From an uncultured Paracoccaceae bacterium (GTDB lineage: Bacteria; Pseudomonadota; Alphaproteobacteria; Rhodobacterales; Rhodobacteraceae): DNA of 64,000 nt. Numbering within the stretch: the stretch's first letter is position 1; each line of letters begins with the position of its first letter. Below the pieces are notes generated by a model, which worked only from the letters and a program-made list of their open reading frames with translations, did no database searches and was not told the origin of the DNA. The stretch is from NCBI GenBank assembly GCA_937895435.1, contig CALAXT010000055.1, positions 1 to 64,000 on the forward strand. The letters are read 5' to 3'. Position numbers and translations under genes: made by a program. Shown one piece after another: positions 45,632-55,155 of this stretch.

Positions 45632-46436
45632 GCTTCACACTGCAAGAATCATTGCGATTGCCAACCAAAAGGGGGGTGTGGGAAAGACCACAACCACCAT
45701 AAATTTGGCCGCAGCTTTAGCGGAACATGGCAAACGGGTTTTATTGATTGATCTCGATCCGCAGGGAAACGCGTCAACCGGGCTTGGTTTGGCTGCGCCA
45801 GATCGTACCCTGACCAGCTATGATCTGTTGGTTGAGGGCGCGGTGCTGGGCAGTGTTGCTGTGGCAAGCGAATTTCCTGGCATTTGGATCTGCCCGGCCA
45901 CCAGCGATCTGTCATCGGCAGAAATGGCCGTAATTGAAAACCCACGCCGCATGATGCTGCTGCGCGAAGCGTTGCGCGTGGGTGGCTATGCAGCACCGGC
46001 GTTTGATTATGTGCTGATTGATTGCCCACCGACGCTCGGTTTGTTGACGATCAACGCCCTGGTGGCCGCCGATTCAGTTTTGGTGCCCTTGCAAAGTGAA
46101 TTTTTTGCGTTGGAAGGTCTGTCCCAACTTGTGCTGACCGTGCGCGAGGTCCGCCAAACAGCAAACCCCGACCTTCGGTTTGAGGGGATCGTGCTGACAA
46201 TGTACGACGGTCGAAACCGTCTGTCGCAATTGGTAGAAGCAGATGCCCGCGAGACGTTGGGCGATTTGGTGTTTAAAACGATCATCCCGCGCAATGTTCG
46301 CCTAAGCGAAGCGCCATCATTTTCAAAACCTGTGTTGCAATATGACAGCGCATCACGGGGGGCAGCGGCGTATCGGGCCTTGGCGATAGAAATTCTGGCC
46401 TTGCAAGAAACCCGGAAAGGAACGGCAAATGGCTGA
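45624..46436 (+). CDS. parA: Chromosome-partitioning ATPase ParA
   Basis: 270 residues. Deviant Walker A ATPase that moves ParB-bound origins. IIAIANQKGGVGKTTTTINL near residue 10 has the signature Lys, VLLIDLDPQGNASTGLG near 40 is the A' region, and DYVLIDCPPTLGLLTINAL near 128 is Walker B. The start is a GTG at 45624 ([10 protein letters not shown]), overlapping rsmG by eight bases; a longer frame would lie within rsmG. It overlaps parB by eight bases. Confidence 0.95.
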   Translation: MPELHTARIIAIANQKGGVGKTTTTINLAAALAEHGKRVLLIDLDPQGNASTGLGLAAPDRTLTSYDLLVEGAVLGSVAVASEFPGIWICPATSDLSSAEMAVIENPRRMMLLREALRVGGYAAPAFDYVLIDCPPTLGLLTINALVAADSVLVPLQSEFFALEGLSQLVLTVREVRQTANPDLRFEGIVLTMYDGRNRLSQLVEADARETLGDLVFKTIIPRNVRLSEAPSFSKPVLQYDSASRGAAAYRALAIEILALQETRKGTANG

Positions 46437-47388
46437 TAAAAAAGATGCCCGGCGTGGTCTGGGCCGTGGTCTGGCCGCGCTTATGGCCGATATTCAAACT
46501 GATGGTGATTTGTCTGCCAGCCCCACAGCCACACCTGGTGGCCGTTTAGCATCACTTTCACCGCGCAGGCCTGACCAGATGCTGCCAATTGAAAAGTTGG
46601 TGCCCAACCCCGATCAGCCTCGCCGTGATTTCACGGAACCGGCGCTTTCAGAATTGGTGGAATCGATCCGTGAAAAGGGAATTATTCAACCCCTGATCGT
46701 GCGTGAAGTGGCACAAAAACCCGGCATGTATGAAATTGTCGCGGGTGAAAGGCGCTGGCGCGCGGCGCAACGTGCGCAATTGCACGAAGTGCCAGTGTTG
46801 GTGCGCAGCTTTACCGATTCTGAAGTGTTGGAAATTGCGATTGTTGAAAACATTCAGCGCGCCGATTTGAATGCCGCCGAAGAAGCGATGGCCTATCGCC
46901 AATTGATGGACCGGTTTGGCCATACACAAGAAAAACTGGCCGAGGCATTGGGCAAAAGCCGCAGTCACATTGCCAATCTGTTGCGGCTTTTGACCCTGCC
47001 CCAGCCTATTTTGGGGTGGTTGCGCGATGGGTCTTTGACGGCAGGTCACGCGCGCGCGCTGATCAACACGCCCGAACCTGTTGATATGGCGCGACAAGTT
47101 ATCAGCCGAAAACTTTCGGTGCGTGATACTGAGCGGCTTGCCGCCAGCGCACAATCGCGCCCCGATCGGCCCAAGGCTGATGCAGCAGCAAAATTCAAAA
47201 CAGGCCCAAAAGATGCCGATACACTGGCGCTTGAGGCTGATTTAGCAGCAAATATTGGCATGAAAGTGTCTATTGAGCATGAAACCGGCACCGAAGGTGG
47301 ACGGATCACTGTTCATTATGGTTCACTTGACCAGCTTGAGACGCTTTGTCAGATGCTCAGCTCTGGGTCTGGACGTTCTGGGTTTTAG
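46429..47388 (+). CDS. parB: Chromosome-partitioning protein ParB
   Basis: 319 residues. CTP-dependent DNA clamp loaded at parS. It starts with the ParA-activating basic motif MADKKDARRGLGRGLAALMA. Box I is PNPDQPRRDF, the CTP-binding box II is IVAGERRWRAAQRA near residue 102, and NIQRADLNAAEEAMAY follows. The helix-turn-helix is THTQEKLAEALGKSRSHIAN-like near 165 (here TQEKLAEALGKSRSHIANLL). The C-terminal dimerisation part ends LCQMLSSGSGRSGF. Its stop overlaps the hemW stop on the other strand. Confidence 0.96.
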   Translation: MADKKDARRGLGRGLAALMADIQTDGDLSASPTATPGGRLASLSPRRPDQMLPIEKLVPNPDQPRRDFTEPALSELVESIREKGIIQPLIVREVAQKPGMYEIVAGERRWRAAQRAQLHEVPVLVRSFTDSEVLEIAIVENIQRADLNAAEEAMAYRQLMDRFGHTQEKLAEALGKSRSHIANLLRLLTLPQPILGWLRDGSLTAGHARALINTPEPVDMARQVISRKLSVRDTERLAASAQSRPDRPKADAAAKFKTGPKDADTLALEADLAANIGMKVSIEHETGTEGGRITVHYGSLDQLETLCQMLSSGSGRSGF

Positions 47389-48563
47389 GTGGGATCTGGC
47401 AACAGATCTCGCACCACGCTGTTAAGAACCATCCGACCATTCTGGGTCGCCATCAGACGTTCAGCGCTTTGGGTGACCATCCCCATCTCAGCCAATCGGG
47501 CGCAGGCCCGTGGATCAAGTGCGACGCCTGAAAGTGCGTGATAGCGCGCCAGATCAAGCCCTTCGCTAAGCCGCAGCGACATCATCAGATATTCAGCAGC
47601 CTGTTCTGCTTGGGGCACAAGCTGGCGTGCTATTTCTCCGTCGCCCGATATGCTGACCTGTTTAAGCCATTCAAACGGGGCGCGGGGGGTTTCGGTGGCC
47701 CATCTTTGACCATCAAGTGTCAGCCGTCCATGTGCGCCTGGGCCAATGCCCGCGTAATCGCCAGCGCGCCAATAGACCAAATTATGACGTGATTGCGCGC
47801 CAGCACGGGCGTGATTTGATATCTCATAGGCGGGCATTCCGGCCGCGCCGGTCAGATCTTGTGTCAGGGCGTAAAGATCCGCAGACAAATCATCATCGGG
47901 CAATCCCTTTAGGCCCCCGGCTGCGTGGCGCGCGCCAAAGGCAGTGCCATCTTCAATGGTCAGTTGGTAAAGGGAAAGATGATCCACCGCCATCGTCAGG
48001 GCGTGTGACAGCTCTGCCCGCCAATCTTTTAGGCTTTGATCCTGGCGTGCATAAATCAGATCAAAACTGACGCGCTCAAACGTAGCACGGGCAATGTCAA
48101 ACGCTGCGCGCCCTTCGGCTGCGGAATGCATGCGGCCTAGTTTTCGCAGATCGGTGTCGTTCAGGGCCTGCAGGCCCATGGAAATTCGGGTGACCCCAGC
48201 TTGTTGAAACCCACGAAAACGACCAGCTTCGACCGATGTCGGGTTGGCCTCTAGCGTGATTTCGGGGTCGTTGACCATGGGCCATGTTGCGCGAATCCGC
48301 TCTATTACAGCGGCGATCAGATCGGGCTGCATCAGGCTGGGTGTGCCGCCACCAAAAAACACGGATTGCAGCACCCGGCCTTGGGTTTCAGCGCCAATAC
48401 GGTCAATTTCGGAAAGATATGCCGCTTGCCATGCGGGCTGATCGATGGTGGCCACAACGTGGCTGTTGAAATCGCAATAGGGGCATTTTGCCGCACAAAA
48501 AGGCCAGTGAATATAAAGACCAAAGCCGCCATTTTGCCAATCGGGCAGGGCGGCTTTGGTCAT
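47385..48563 (-). CDS. hemW: Heme chaperone HemW (radical SAM)
   Basis: 392 residues. The radical-SAM cluster motif is HWPFCAAKCPYCDFNSHV near residue 20 (CxxxCxxC). SVFFGGGTPSLMQPDLI near 67 is the conserved GGGTP, and EITLEANPTSVEAGRF follows. The C-terminal HemN-like domain ends in the usual RLSEGLDL region. HemW traffics heme and was formerly annotated as coproporphyrinogen oxidase; it lacks the fourth N-terminal Cys expected for HemN. The ATG at 48563 overlaps the rdgB stop by four bases. Confidence 0.92.
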   Translation of the reverse strand: MTKAALPDWQNGGFGLYIHWPFCAAKCPYCDFNSHVVATIDQPAWQAAYLSEIDRIGAETQGRVLQSVFFGGGTPSLMQPDLIAAVIERIRATWPMVNDPEITLEANPTSVEAGRFRGFQQAGVTRISMGLQALNDTDLRKLGRMHSAAEGRAAFDIARATFERVSFDLIYARQDQSLKDWRAELSHALTMAVDHLSLYQLTIEDGTAFGARHAAGGLKGLPDDDLSADLYALTQDLTGAAGMPAYEISNHARAGAQSRHNLVYWRAGDYAGIGPGAHGRLTLDGQRWATETPRAPFEWLKQVSISGDGEIARQLVPQAEQAAEYLMMSLRLSEGLDLARYHALSGVALDPRACARLAEMGMVTQSAERLMATQNGRMVLNSVVRDLLPDPT

Positions 48564-49168
48564 GAAAAACACCCGGCAATCAGCTTGGCAAATGCGTCAG
48601 CACGGTGACTGATTTCATTTTTCTGCCAACGGTCCATTTCGCCAAAGGTCAGCGCAAAGCCGTCGGGTTGAAAAATGGGATCATAACCGTGTCCTTGGGT
48701 CCCACGCATGGGCCAGACGACTTGCCCAACCATTTCGCCCGCAAAAACGGCGTCAGAGCCATCCGGCCACGCCAACACCAGTGTGCAACAAAATTTAGCA
48801 CGTCGTGGAAAGGGGGCGTGGGCTGCTTCTAACGCGGTCCACACCTTTTTCATCGCCATTGGAAAATCACGGCCCTGCGGCGTTTCCGCCCAATCGGCGG
48901 TATAAACGCCCGGTGCCCCATTCAACGCTTCGACCGCCAACCCAGAATCGTCGGCCAATGCAGGCAGGCCACTGGCTTTGGCAGCAAAATGTGCTTTGAT
49001 CCGGGCATTGCCTACGAATGTGGTTTCCGTCTCGCGTGGCTCGGCCAGGCCCAGTTCCCCAGCCGAGGTCAGTGCGATGCCATAAGGTTCCAGCAGCTTG
49101 CTGATTTCTTCAAGTTTGCCTTGATTATGGGTGGCAACGATCAGCCTGTCGCCATCAAACCGTTTCAT
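48560..49168 (-). CDS. rdgB: Non-canonical purine NTP pyrophosphatase RdgB
   Basis: 202 residues. Removes ITP, dITP and XTP from nucleotide pools. [20 protein letters not shown] near residue 9 is the nucleotide-binding start, [20 protein letters not shown] near 72 holds the catalytic Asp, and [16 protein letters not shown] near 152 and ISHRADAF near 188 complete the family pattern. It lies in the leftward run rph-rdgB-hemW and overlaps both neighbours by four bases. Confidence 0.95.
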   Translation of the reverse strand: MKRFDGDRLIVATHNQGKLEEISKLLEPYGIALTSAGELGLAEPRETETTFVGNARIKAHFAAKASGLPALADDSGLAVEALNGAPGVYTADWAETPQGRDFPMAMKKVWTALEAAHAPFPRRAKFCCTLVLAWPDGSDAVFAGEMVGQVVWPMRGTQGHGYDPIFQPDGFALTFGEMDRWQKNEISHRADAFAKLIAGCFS

Positions 49169-49878
49169 CCCAGAGCGGCCTTTTGTGCGGCAACCAACGC
49201 GCTGGCGCCGGCCTCGGCCATATCCAGTAGGGATTGCATTTCTTCACGTGAAAAGGTTGATCCTTCGGCGCTCATTTGCACTTCAATCAGGCGGCCCTTG
49301 CCGGTCAAGATAAAATTGCCATCTGTGCCAGCTTCGCTGTCTTCGGGGTAATCCAGATCCAGAACTGGCTGCCCGGCATAGATGCCACAGGAAACCGCCG
49401 CGACATGATCCATGATCGGGTCAGAAATAATGTCACCCGCCTTTAGCAGCTTATTCACGGCCAAACGCAGGGCTACCCAGCCGCCGGTTATTGACGCACA
49501 GCGGGTGCCGCCATCGGCCTGCAAGACATCGCAGTCAATCGTGATCTGGCGTTCGCCCAAGGCCTGACGGTCAACCCCAGCACGCAGCGCCCGCCCGATC
49601 AGGCGTTGAATTTCCTGTGTGCGGCCCGACTGTTTGCCAGCTGCCGCTTCGCGGCGATTGCGGCTGTGTGTGGCGCGTGGCAGCATGCCGTATTCAGCGG
49701 TCACCCAGCCCTGCCCAGTGTTGCGCAGGAATGAGGGCGCGCGCTCTTCTAATGAGGCCGAGCACAATACATGGGTGTTGCCCATCTTGATCAGGCAAGA
49801 CCCTTCAGCGTGTTTCATTACCCCGGTTTCAATAGAAATTGGGCGCATTTCGTTCAGTTGACGGCCGGAAGGGCGCAT
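49165..49878 (-). CDS. rph: Ribonuclease PH
   Basis: 237 residues. Phosphorolytic trimming of tRNA 3' ends. It begins [20 protein letters not shown] and contains [20 protein letters not shown] near 55, [19 protein letters not shown] near 84, and [18 protein letters not shown] near 115. I chose the ATG at 49878 with AAGGAAC upstream; the longer frame enters the rph-hrcA gap. A degenerate parS-like sequence lies inside it at 49240-49255. Confidence 0.95.
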   Translation of the reverse strand: MRPSGRQLNEMRPISIETGVMKHAEGSCLIKMGNTHVLCSASLEERAPSFLRNTGQGWVTAEYGMLPRATHSRNRREAAAGKQSGRTQEIQRLIGRALRAGVDRQALGERQITIDCDVLQADGGTRCASITGGWVALRLAVNKLLKAGDIISDPIMDHVAAVSCGIYAGQPVLDLDYPEDSEAGTDGNFILTGKGRLIEVQMSAEGSTFSREEMQSLLDMAEAGASALVAAQKAALG

Positions 49879-49941
49879 GATCTGTTCCTTTTCTGATATG
49901 TCTGCCAGATACAGGGGTGGGCGCGTGCTTCGCAACCCCGA

Positions 49942-49970
49942 TTGACGAAGTGCACTTGTGTTCCTACATC
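49942..49970 (+). promoter_or_regulatory. Predicted sigma-70 promoter of hrcA-grpE
   Basis: TTGACG (49942-49947) and TACATC (49965-49970), 17 bases apart, 23 bases before the hrcA ATG. The -35 is a 5/6 match. I found no CIRCE inverted repeat here, so hrcA does not look self-repressed by the usual element. Confidence 0.4.
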
Positions 49971-49993
49971 TATCAAGACATCAGGATCATACC

Positions 49994-51064
49994 ATGAGTG
50001 ATGGACACCGCCGTATTTCTGATATGAATGACCGCACGCGCGAAGTGTTTCGCCGCGTTGTTGAGGGCTATCTGGAAACTGGTGATCCTGTTGGATCACG
50101 CACGTTGACCCGCAGCATGAGTGAAAAACTCTCAGCCGCGACCATTCGCAACGTCATGCAAGATTTGGAATATCTGGGCGTTCTGGGCAGCCCGCATGTA
50201 TCAGCTGGGCGTATTCCCACGCAGATTGGCTTGCGGATGTTTGTCGACAGTCTGTTAGAGGTTTCGGCCGTCCAAGATGCCGATCGGGAAATGATCGATG
50301 CCACGTTGCAGGGGCCAGAACCTGATGTGGGCCATTTGCTGGACAGGGTTGGCCTTGCGTTGTCTGGATTGACGCGCGGTGCAAGTCTTGTTTTGGCCCC
50401 AAAACAAGAAGCTGCCATCCGTCATGTTGAATTCGTCAGCTTGGCCTCTGATCGGGCGTTGGTGGTGCTGGTCTTTGCCGATGGTCAGGTGGAAAATCGC
50501 GTGTTTAAACCCCCGGCAGGCCAAACGCCGTCTTCGATGCGCGAGGCTGCGAATTTTCTGAATGCTATGGCAGAAGGTTTGACGCTCAGCGAATTGCGCG
50601 AGCGGATCGCCAAAGAGATCGTCGCACGCCGTCAGGAACTGGACGATTTGGCCCGAAACATGGTTGAAAGTGGTCTGGCGCTTTGGGAAGATGAGAACGG
50701 CGCACAAGAGCGGTTGATCGTGCGGGGCAGCGCCAATTTGCTTGGCACAACCGAGCAGACAGAAGATCTGGAACGGGTGCGCCAGCTGTTTGATGATCTT
50801 GAGCGCAAGCGTGACATCGCGTCATTTCTGGAATTGGCGGATGAGGGTGAAGGCGTCCGAATTTTTATTGGCTCTGAGAACAAGCTTTTTTCACTTTCGG
50901 GTTCCTCTTTGGTCGTCTCTCCCTATATGAACGCTGACCGTAAGATTATAGGTGCGGTGGGCGTGATCGGGCCAACCCGATTGAATTATGGGCGGATCGT
51001 GCCGATTGTCGATTACACGGCGCAGCTGGTTGGGAAACTGATTTCTGATCGCGGCAAGGGGTAG
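49994..51064 (+). CDS. hrcA: Heat-inducible transcription repressor HrcA
   Basis: 356 residues. Represses groESL-type operons through CIRCE. The N-terminal winged helix includes VFRRVVEGYLETGDPVGSRT near residue 18 and SAATIRNVMQDLEYLGVLGS near 45, then PHVSAGRIPTQIGLRMFVDS. The C-terminal part has VRIFIGSENKLFSLSGSSLV and IGAVGVIGPTRLNYGRIVPI near 320. I chose the ATG at 49994 (MSDGHRRISDMNDR). The gene is three bases from grpE and divergent from rph. Confidence 0.94.
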   Translation: MSDGHRRISDMNDRTREVFRRVVEGYLETGDPVGSRTLTRSMSEKLSAATIRNVMQDLEYLGVLGSPHVSAGRIPTQIGLRMFVDSLLEVSAVQDADREMIDATLQGPEPDVGHLLDRVGLALSGLTRGASLVLAPKQEAAIRHVEFVSLASDRALVVLVFADGQVENRVFKPPAGQTPSSMREAANFLNAMAEGLTLSELRERIAKEIVARRQELDDLARNMVESGLALWEDENGAQERLIVRGSANLLGTTEQTEDLERVRQLFDDLERKRDIASFLELADEGEGVRIFIGSENKLFSLSGSSLVVSPYMNADRKIIGAVGVIGPTRLNYGRIVPIVDYTAQLVGKLISDRGKG

Positions 51065-51067
51065 AAA

Positions 51068-51616
51068 ATGAACGAAAAGACTGATGAAACTCTCTCAGAT
51101 CAAGCATTTGAAGAAAATGCTGGGGGAAATGATGATGCGATTGCGGATGTGATCGAACAGCTGACAGCTGAACGCGATGACATGCGCGACCGTTTTATGC
51201 GGACGTTGGCAGATGCCGAAAATGCCCGAAAGCGTGGTGAAAAAGACCGACGCGAGGCTGAGCAGTATGGTGCGGCCAAATTCGCGCGCGATATGTTGCC
51301 CGTCTATGACAATCTTAAGCGTGCGCTTGATGCCGCCACCGACGAACAGCGCGCGGCAGCTGGTGCCGTTCTAGAAGGTGTTGAACTGACACTGCGCGAA
51401 TTGGCCAACACCTTTGGCAAACATAGTATTCAGATTGTGTCGCCCGAGATCGGATCAGCGTTTGATCCGCAGCAACATCAGGCAATGTTTGAAGCCCCGG
51501 TGCCCGGCACCAAGGCGGGTGACATCATTCAGGTGATGGGCGAAGGCTTTATGCTGCATGACCGCCTGTTGCGCCCGGCGCAGGTTGGCGTTTCATCAAC
51601 GCCAGCAGGTCATTGA
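51068..51616 (+). CDS. grpE: Nucleotide exchange factor GrpE
   Basis: 182 residues. Exchanges ADP for ATP on DnaK. The N-terminus is acidic (MNEKTDETLSDQAFEENAGG), followed by a long coiled-coil helix (DVIEQLTAERDDMRDRFMRT) and DAENARKRGEKDRREAEQYG. The C-terminal beta domain has QHQAMFEAPVPGTKAGDIIQ and VMGEGFMLHDRLLRPAQVGV. The stop overlaps the mutS stop by seven bases. dnaK is not in the window. Confidence 0.94.
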   Translation: MNEKTDETLSDQAFEENAGGNDDAIADVIEQLTAERDDMRDRFMRTLADAENARKRGEKDRREAEQYGAAKFARDMLPVYDNLKRALDAATDEQRAAAGAVLEGVELTLRELANTFGKHSIQIVSPEIGSAFDPQQHQAMFEAPVPGTKAGDIIQVMGEGFMLHDRLLRPAQVGVSSTPAGH

Positions 51617-54279
51617 CCCTCGCCGAGATCCTTCAGCTCATAAATCAGCGCAAGCGCCTCTCTTGGGGTTAGCGCATCTGGGTGGATCTCGGCAAGTTTT
51701 TCGACCAAGGGCGATTTTGTTTGTGCCGCGGGTTGCGGTGGCATGCGGGATGGTGCGGCAGAAAACAGCGGCAGGTCGTCGATGACGGCGTGCTGTCTGC
51801 CGCCGCCCTCACGTTCACCGCGTTCCAACGCTTCAAGCACAACACGTGCGCGTTCAACAACAGATGCGGGCAGGCCAGCCAATTTGGCTACCTGTACCCC
51901 ATACGACCGATCCGCCGCACCCCGGCGAACTTCATGTAGAAAAATCACATCACCTTGCCATTCGCGAACGGCGACGGTGGCGTTTTCAACGCCGTCCAGT
52001 TTGGCTGCAAGTGTGGTCATTTCATGATAATGTGTTGCAAAAAGTGCGCGGCTGCCGTTCACCGTGTGTAAATGCTCTAGCACCGCCCAAGCAATTGACA
52101 GACCATCATAGGTGGCCGTTCCGCGCCCAATTTCATCCAAGATAACCAGTGCGCGCGCATCAGCTTGGTTCAAAATGGCGGCCGTTTCCACCATTTCCAC
52201 CATAAATGTCGATCGGCCCCGCGCCAGATCATCCGAGGCGCCAACTCGGCTGAATAATTGGCTGACCAGCCCAATATGCGCCGTTTGCGCTGGAACGAAT
52301 GACCCCATTTGGGCCAACACGGTGATCAGTGCATTTTGCCGTAAAAACGTTGATTTCCCAGCCATGTTTGGGCCTGTTAGCAGCCAGATTGCGGCACCTT
52401 TGGTGGCCGAAAGGTCGCAATCATTGGCTACGAAAGGGCGCCCGTCGCGGCGCAATGCCCGTTCGACAACTGGGTGACGGCCACCTTCAATCAAAAACGC
52501 GCGGCTTTCATCGACCAAGGGTTCAACCCAATCGGCCTGAACAGCCAGATCAGCGAGTGCGGCGGTTATATCTAATTCTGCCAAGGCGCGCGCTGTGTGC
52601 GCAATTGCGCCCGACCGTGCGATAACTGTTTGGCTTAGGCTGTCAAACAGCCCCCGCTCTATCTCTTGCGCCTGGTTTCCGGCGTTTAGGATACGGGTTT
52701 GCAGATCGCTTAGTTCAACGGTGGCAAAGCGCAGTTGGCCTGCGGTGCTTTGGCGGTGAATGAATGTGGCGTTCAATGGCGCAGACATCATTTTGTCGGC
52801 ATGGGTGGCGGTTGTTTCGATAAAATAGCCCAACACGTTGTTGTGCTTGATTTTTAGCGTGGAGATACCGGTTTGCGTGGCATATTCTGCCTGAAGTGAG
52901 GCGATAACCTCACGGCCCTCATCACGCAGCAGGCGCAGCCCATCCAAATGGGCGTCATATTGTGCAGCGATAAAGCCACCATCCCGCAGCAAAAGCGGTG
53001 GTTCTGCAACCAGCGCCCGGCCCAAAAGTTCGGCCAGATCGTCATGCCCCACCAAAGCTGTGCAGGCTTCTGACAGGCGTTCGGGCAGATCATGGTTGGG
53101 TAAGAGCGTGGCAATTTCCCCGGCCTGTTCCAAGCCTGCGCGTATGGCGGCCAGATCACGTGGGCCACCGCGGTCAAGTGCCAGACGGGCCAAGGCGCGA
53201 TCTATATCGGGGACACGGGCCAAGGCTTGCCGCAGGGCATGGCGCTGTTGTTGGGCGCCCACCATATGGCGGACGGCACTCAGGCGTGCGTGAATTTCCC
53301 ACAAGTCGCGCGATGGTCCAGCCAAACGGCTTTCAAGCAGCCGCCCACCTGCGGCGGTGACGGTGTGATCAATGGTGGTCAAAAGCGCACCATCGCGACC
53401 GCCCGACAAGTTTGACACCAGTTCAAGATTGCGCCGGGTGGCTGCATCAATTTGCATGGCGCGGCTGGCATCTTCGCGCAGTGGCGGTTGCAGCAGTGGC
53501 AGCCGCCCGCGTTGTGTTAGATCAAGATAATCAACAATTGCCCCCAAGGCGGATATTTCCGCCCGGCCAAAACTGCCAAACGCATCAAGTGTGGCCACTT
53601 GCCAAAGGGCACACAGGCGTTTTTGCGCGGATGTGCTGTCAAAGCTGGCACGTGACAGCGGGCTAAGTGCCGCCCCGTTTCCGCGCAGAATTTCAGCCAG
53701 CAAGGGGTCAATTGTTGGGTCAGCGCCTTCGCAAATCACCACCTCACGCGGGGCCAAACGTGCCAATTCAGGGCCAAGGCGCGACAGGGCGCAGGGCATC
53801 ACCCGCAGCGCCCCGGTTGAAATGTCCACCCACGCCAGCGCACCTTCATCACGCACACTGGCGTAGGCACAAAGATAATTGTGCCGCCGGGCTTCCAGAA
53901 GCCCTTCCTCGGTCAGGGTTCCGGGGGTGACCAGCCGCACCACATCGCGGTGCACCACTGACTTATAGCCACGTTTTTTTGCCTCGGCGGGGTCTTCCAT
54001 CTGTTCGGCGATGGCCACGCGAAAGCCTTTGCGGATCAGAGTCAGCAAATAGCCCTCTGCTGCATGAACTGGCACACCGCACATCGCGATGTCTTCGCCC
54101 AGATGTTTGCCGCGTTTGGTAAGCGCAATGTCAAGCGCTGCGGCGGCCGATAGCGCATCATCAAAGAACATTTCATAGAAATCGCCCATGCGGTAAAACA
54201 AAAGCGCATCGGGGTGCCGCCCCTTTATTTCCAGATATTGCGCCATCATTGGCGTTGTTTGGGCGTCTGTTTCTATCAC
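51610..54279 (-). CDS. mutS: DNA mismatch repair protein MutS
   Basis: 889 residues. Mismatch-sensing F-x-E motif in FYRMGDFYEMFFDDALSAAA near residue 30. The C-terminal ABC-type ATPase has Walker A LLTGPNMAGKSTFLRQNALI near 630, SRVGASDDLARGRSTFMVEM (signature), and Walker B ALVILDEIGRGTATYDGLSI near 705. The start is a GTG at 54277-54279 with AGGATAG upstream; a Met-Met pair 11-12 codons in (MMAQYLEIKG) could be the real start. Convergent overlap with grpE. Confidence 0.96.
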   Translation of the reverse strand: MIETDAQTTPMMAQYLEIKGRHPDALLFYRMGDFYEMFFDDALSAAAALDIALTKRGKHLGEDIAMCGVPVHAAEGYLLTLIRKGFRVAIAEQMEDPAEAKKRGYKSVVHRDVVRLVTPGTLTEEGLLEARRHNYLCAYASVRDEGALAWVDISTGALRVMPCALSRLGPELARLAPREVVICEGADPTIDPLLAEILRGNGAALSPLSRASFDSTSAQKRLCALWQVATLDAFGSFGRAEISALGAIVDYLDLTQRGRLPLLQPPLREDASRAMQIDAATRRNLELVSNLSGGRDGALLTTIDHTVTAAGGRLLESRLAGPSRDLWEIHARLSAVRHMVGAQQQRHALRQALARVPDIDRALARLALDRGGPRDLAAIRAGLEQAGEIATLLPNHDLPERLSEACTALVGHDDLAELLGRALVAEPPLLLRDGGFIAAQYDAHLDGLRLLRDEGREVIASLQAEYATQTGISTLKIKHNNVLGYFIETTATHADKMMSAPLNATFIHRQSTAGQLRFATVELSDLQTRILNAGNQAQEIERGLFDSLSQTVIARSGAIAHTARALAELDITAALADLAVQADWVEPLVDESRAFLIEGGRHPVVERALRRDGRPFVANDCDLSATKGAAIWLLTGPNMAGKSTFLRQNALITVLAQMGSFVPAQTAHIGLVSQLFSRVGASDDLARGRSTFMVEMVETAAILNQADARALVILDEIGRGTATYDGLSIAWAVLEHLHTVNGSRALFATHYHEMTTLAAKLDGVENATVAVREWQGDVIFLHEVRRGAADRSYGVQVAKLAGLPASVVERARVVLEALERGEREGGGRQHAVIDDLPLFSAAPSRMPPQPAAQTKSPLVEKLAEIHPDALTPREALALIYELKDLGEGQ

Positions 54280-54340
54280 GGTCTATCCTGATGGCTGGGC
54301 CCAAGCCTAGTGAGCCGCACCGGTTGGGAAAAGGCAAAAT

Positions 54341-55090
54341 TTATGCAGGTTTTGTACTGGCGGTGACATAGTTCACCGACAGATCGCGCGCTGACAGCGA
54401 CCAACGCCACAAAACAGGATTAAACACAAATCCTTGTCGGTCGACGGGGGTCAGGCCCGCTTGGGTAATCAGCGTCTCTAGCTCATTAGGGGTGATGAAT
54501 TTTCGCCAATCATGCGTGCCTTTGGGCAACCATCGCATGATGTGTTCTGCCCCGATGATCGCCATCAGATAGCTTTTGGGGTTACGATTGATTGTTGAAC
54601 AAATCATCAATCCGCCCGGCTTCAGCAAACGCTGGCACGCCGTTAGGTAGGTCAGCGGATTGGCGACATGCTCGACCACTTCCATATTCAGAACCACATC
54701 GAATTGCGCCCCGGAATCAGCCATATCTTCGGCGGTGGTGCAGCGATAATCAATCGTCAGGCCAGATTGCTCGGCGTGCAGCTGTGCTACGGGAATGTTG
54801 CGCGCGGCGGCATCAGCGCCCGTAACATCGGCGCCCAAGCGTGCCATCGGCTCTGACAACAATCCACCGCCACAGCCGATGTCAAGCAGCCGCAGCCCCT
54901 GAAATGGCAAGGGGTCCTGCATGTCGCGGCCAAATTCTGCGGCGATTTGGGCTGTTATATAATCCAATCGGCAGGGGTTGAGCATATGAAGTGGTTTGAA
55001 TTTACCGTTTGGGTCCCACCATTCAGCGGCCATGGCCTCAAACTTGGCAACTTCGGATGGGTCGATGGTGGTTCTGGCATCATTTTGCAT
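54341..55090 (-). CDS. ubiG: Ubiquinone biosynthesis O-methyltransferase UbiG
   Basis: 249 residues. Performs both O-methylations in ubiquinone synthesis. It starts [20 protein letters not shown] and has [19 protein letters not shown] near residue 20, the SAM loop [20 protein letters not shown] near 65, [20 protein letters not shown] near 130 and [21 protein letters not shown] chose the ATG at 55090 with GGAG upstream; it is divergent from pip. Confidence 0.95.
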   Translation of the reverse strand: MQNDARTTIDPSEVAKFEAMAAEWWDPNGKFKPLHMLNPCRLDYITAQIAAEFGRDMQDPLPFQGLRLLDIGCGGGLLSEPMARLGADVTGADAAARNIPVAQLHAEQSGLTIDYRCTTAEDMADSGAQFDVVLNMEVVEHVANPLTYLTACQRLLKPGGLMICSTINRNPKSYLMAIIGAEHIMRWLPKGTHDWRKFITPNELETLITQAGLTPVDRQGFVFNPVLWRWSLSARDLSVNYVTASTKPA

Positions 55091-55155
55091 TTTGCGCTCC
55101 GGTAATTTTCTGCAAGCCTGTGGCGGGGCCTGCTTGGACTCTATATAGAACATTC

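Noticed and set aside
49879-49993. CIRCE element upstream of hrcA
   Set aside because: I looked for TTAGCACTC-N9-GAGTGCTAA and found nothing close.
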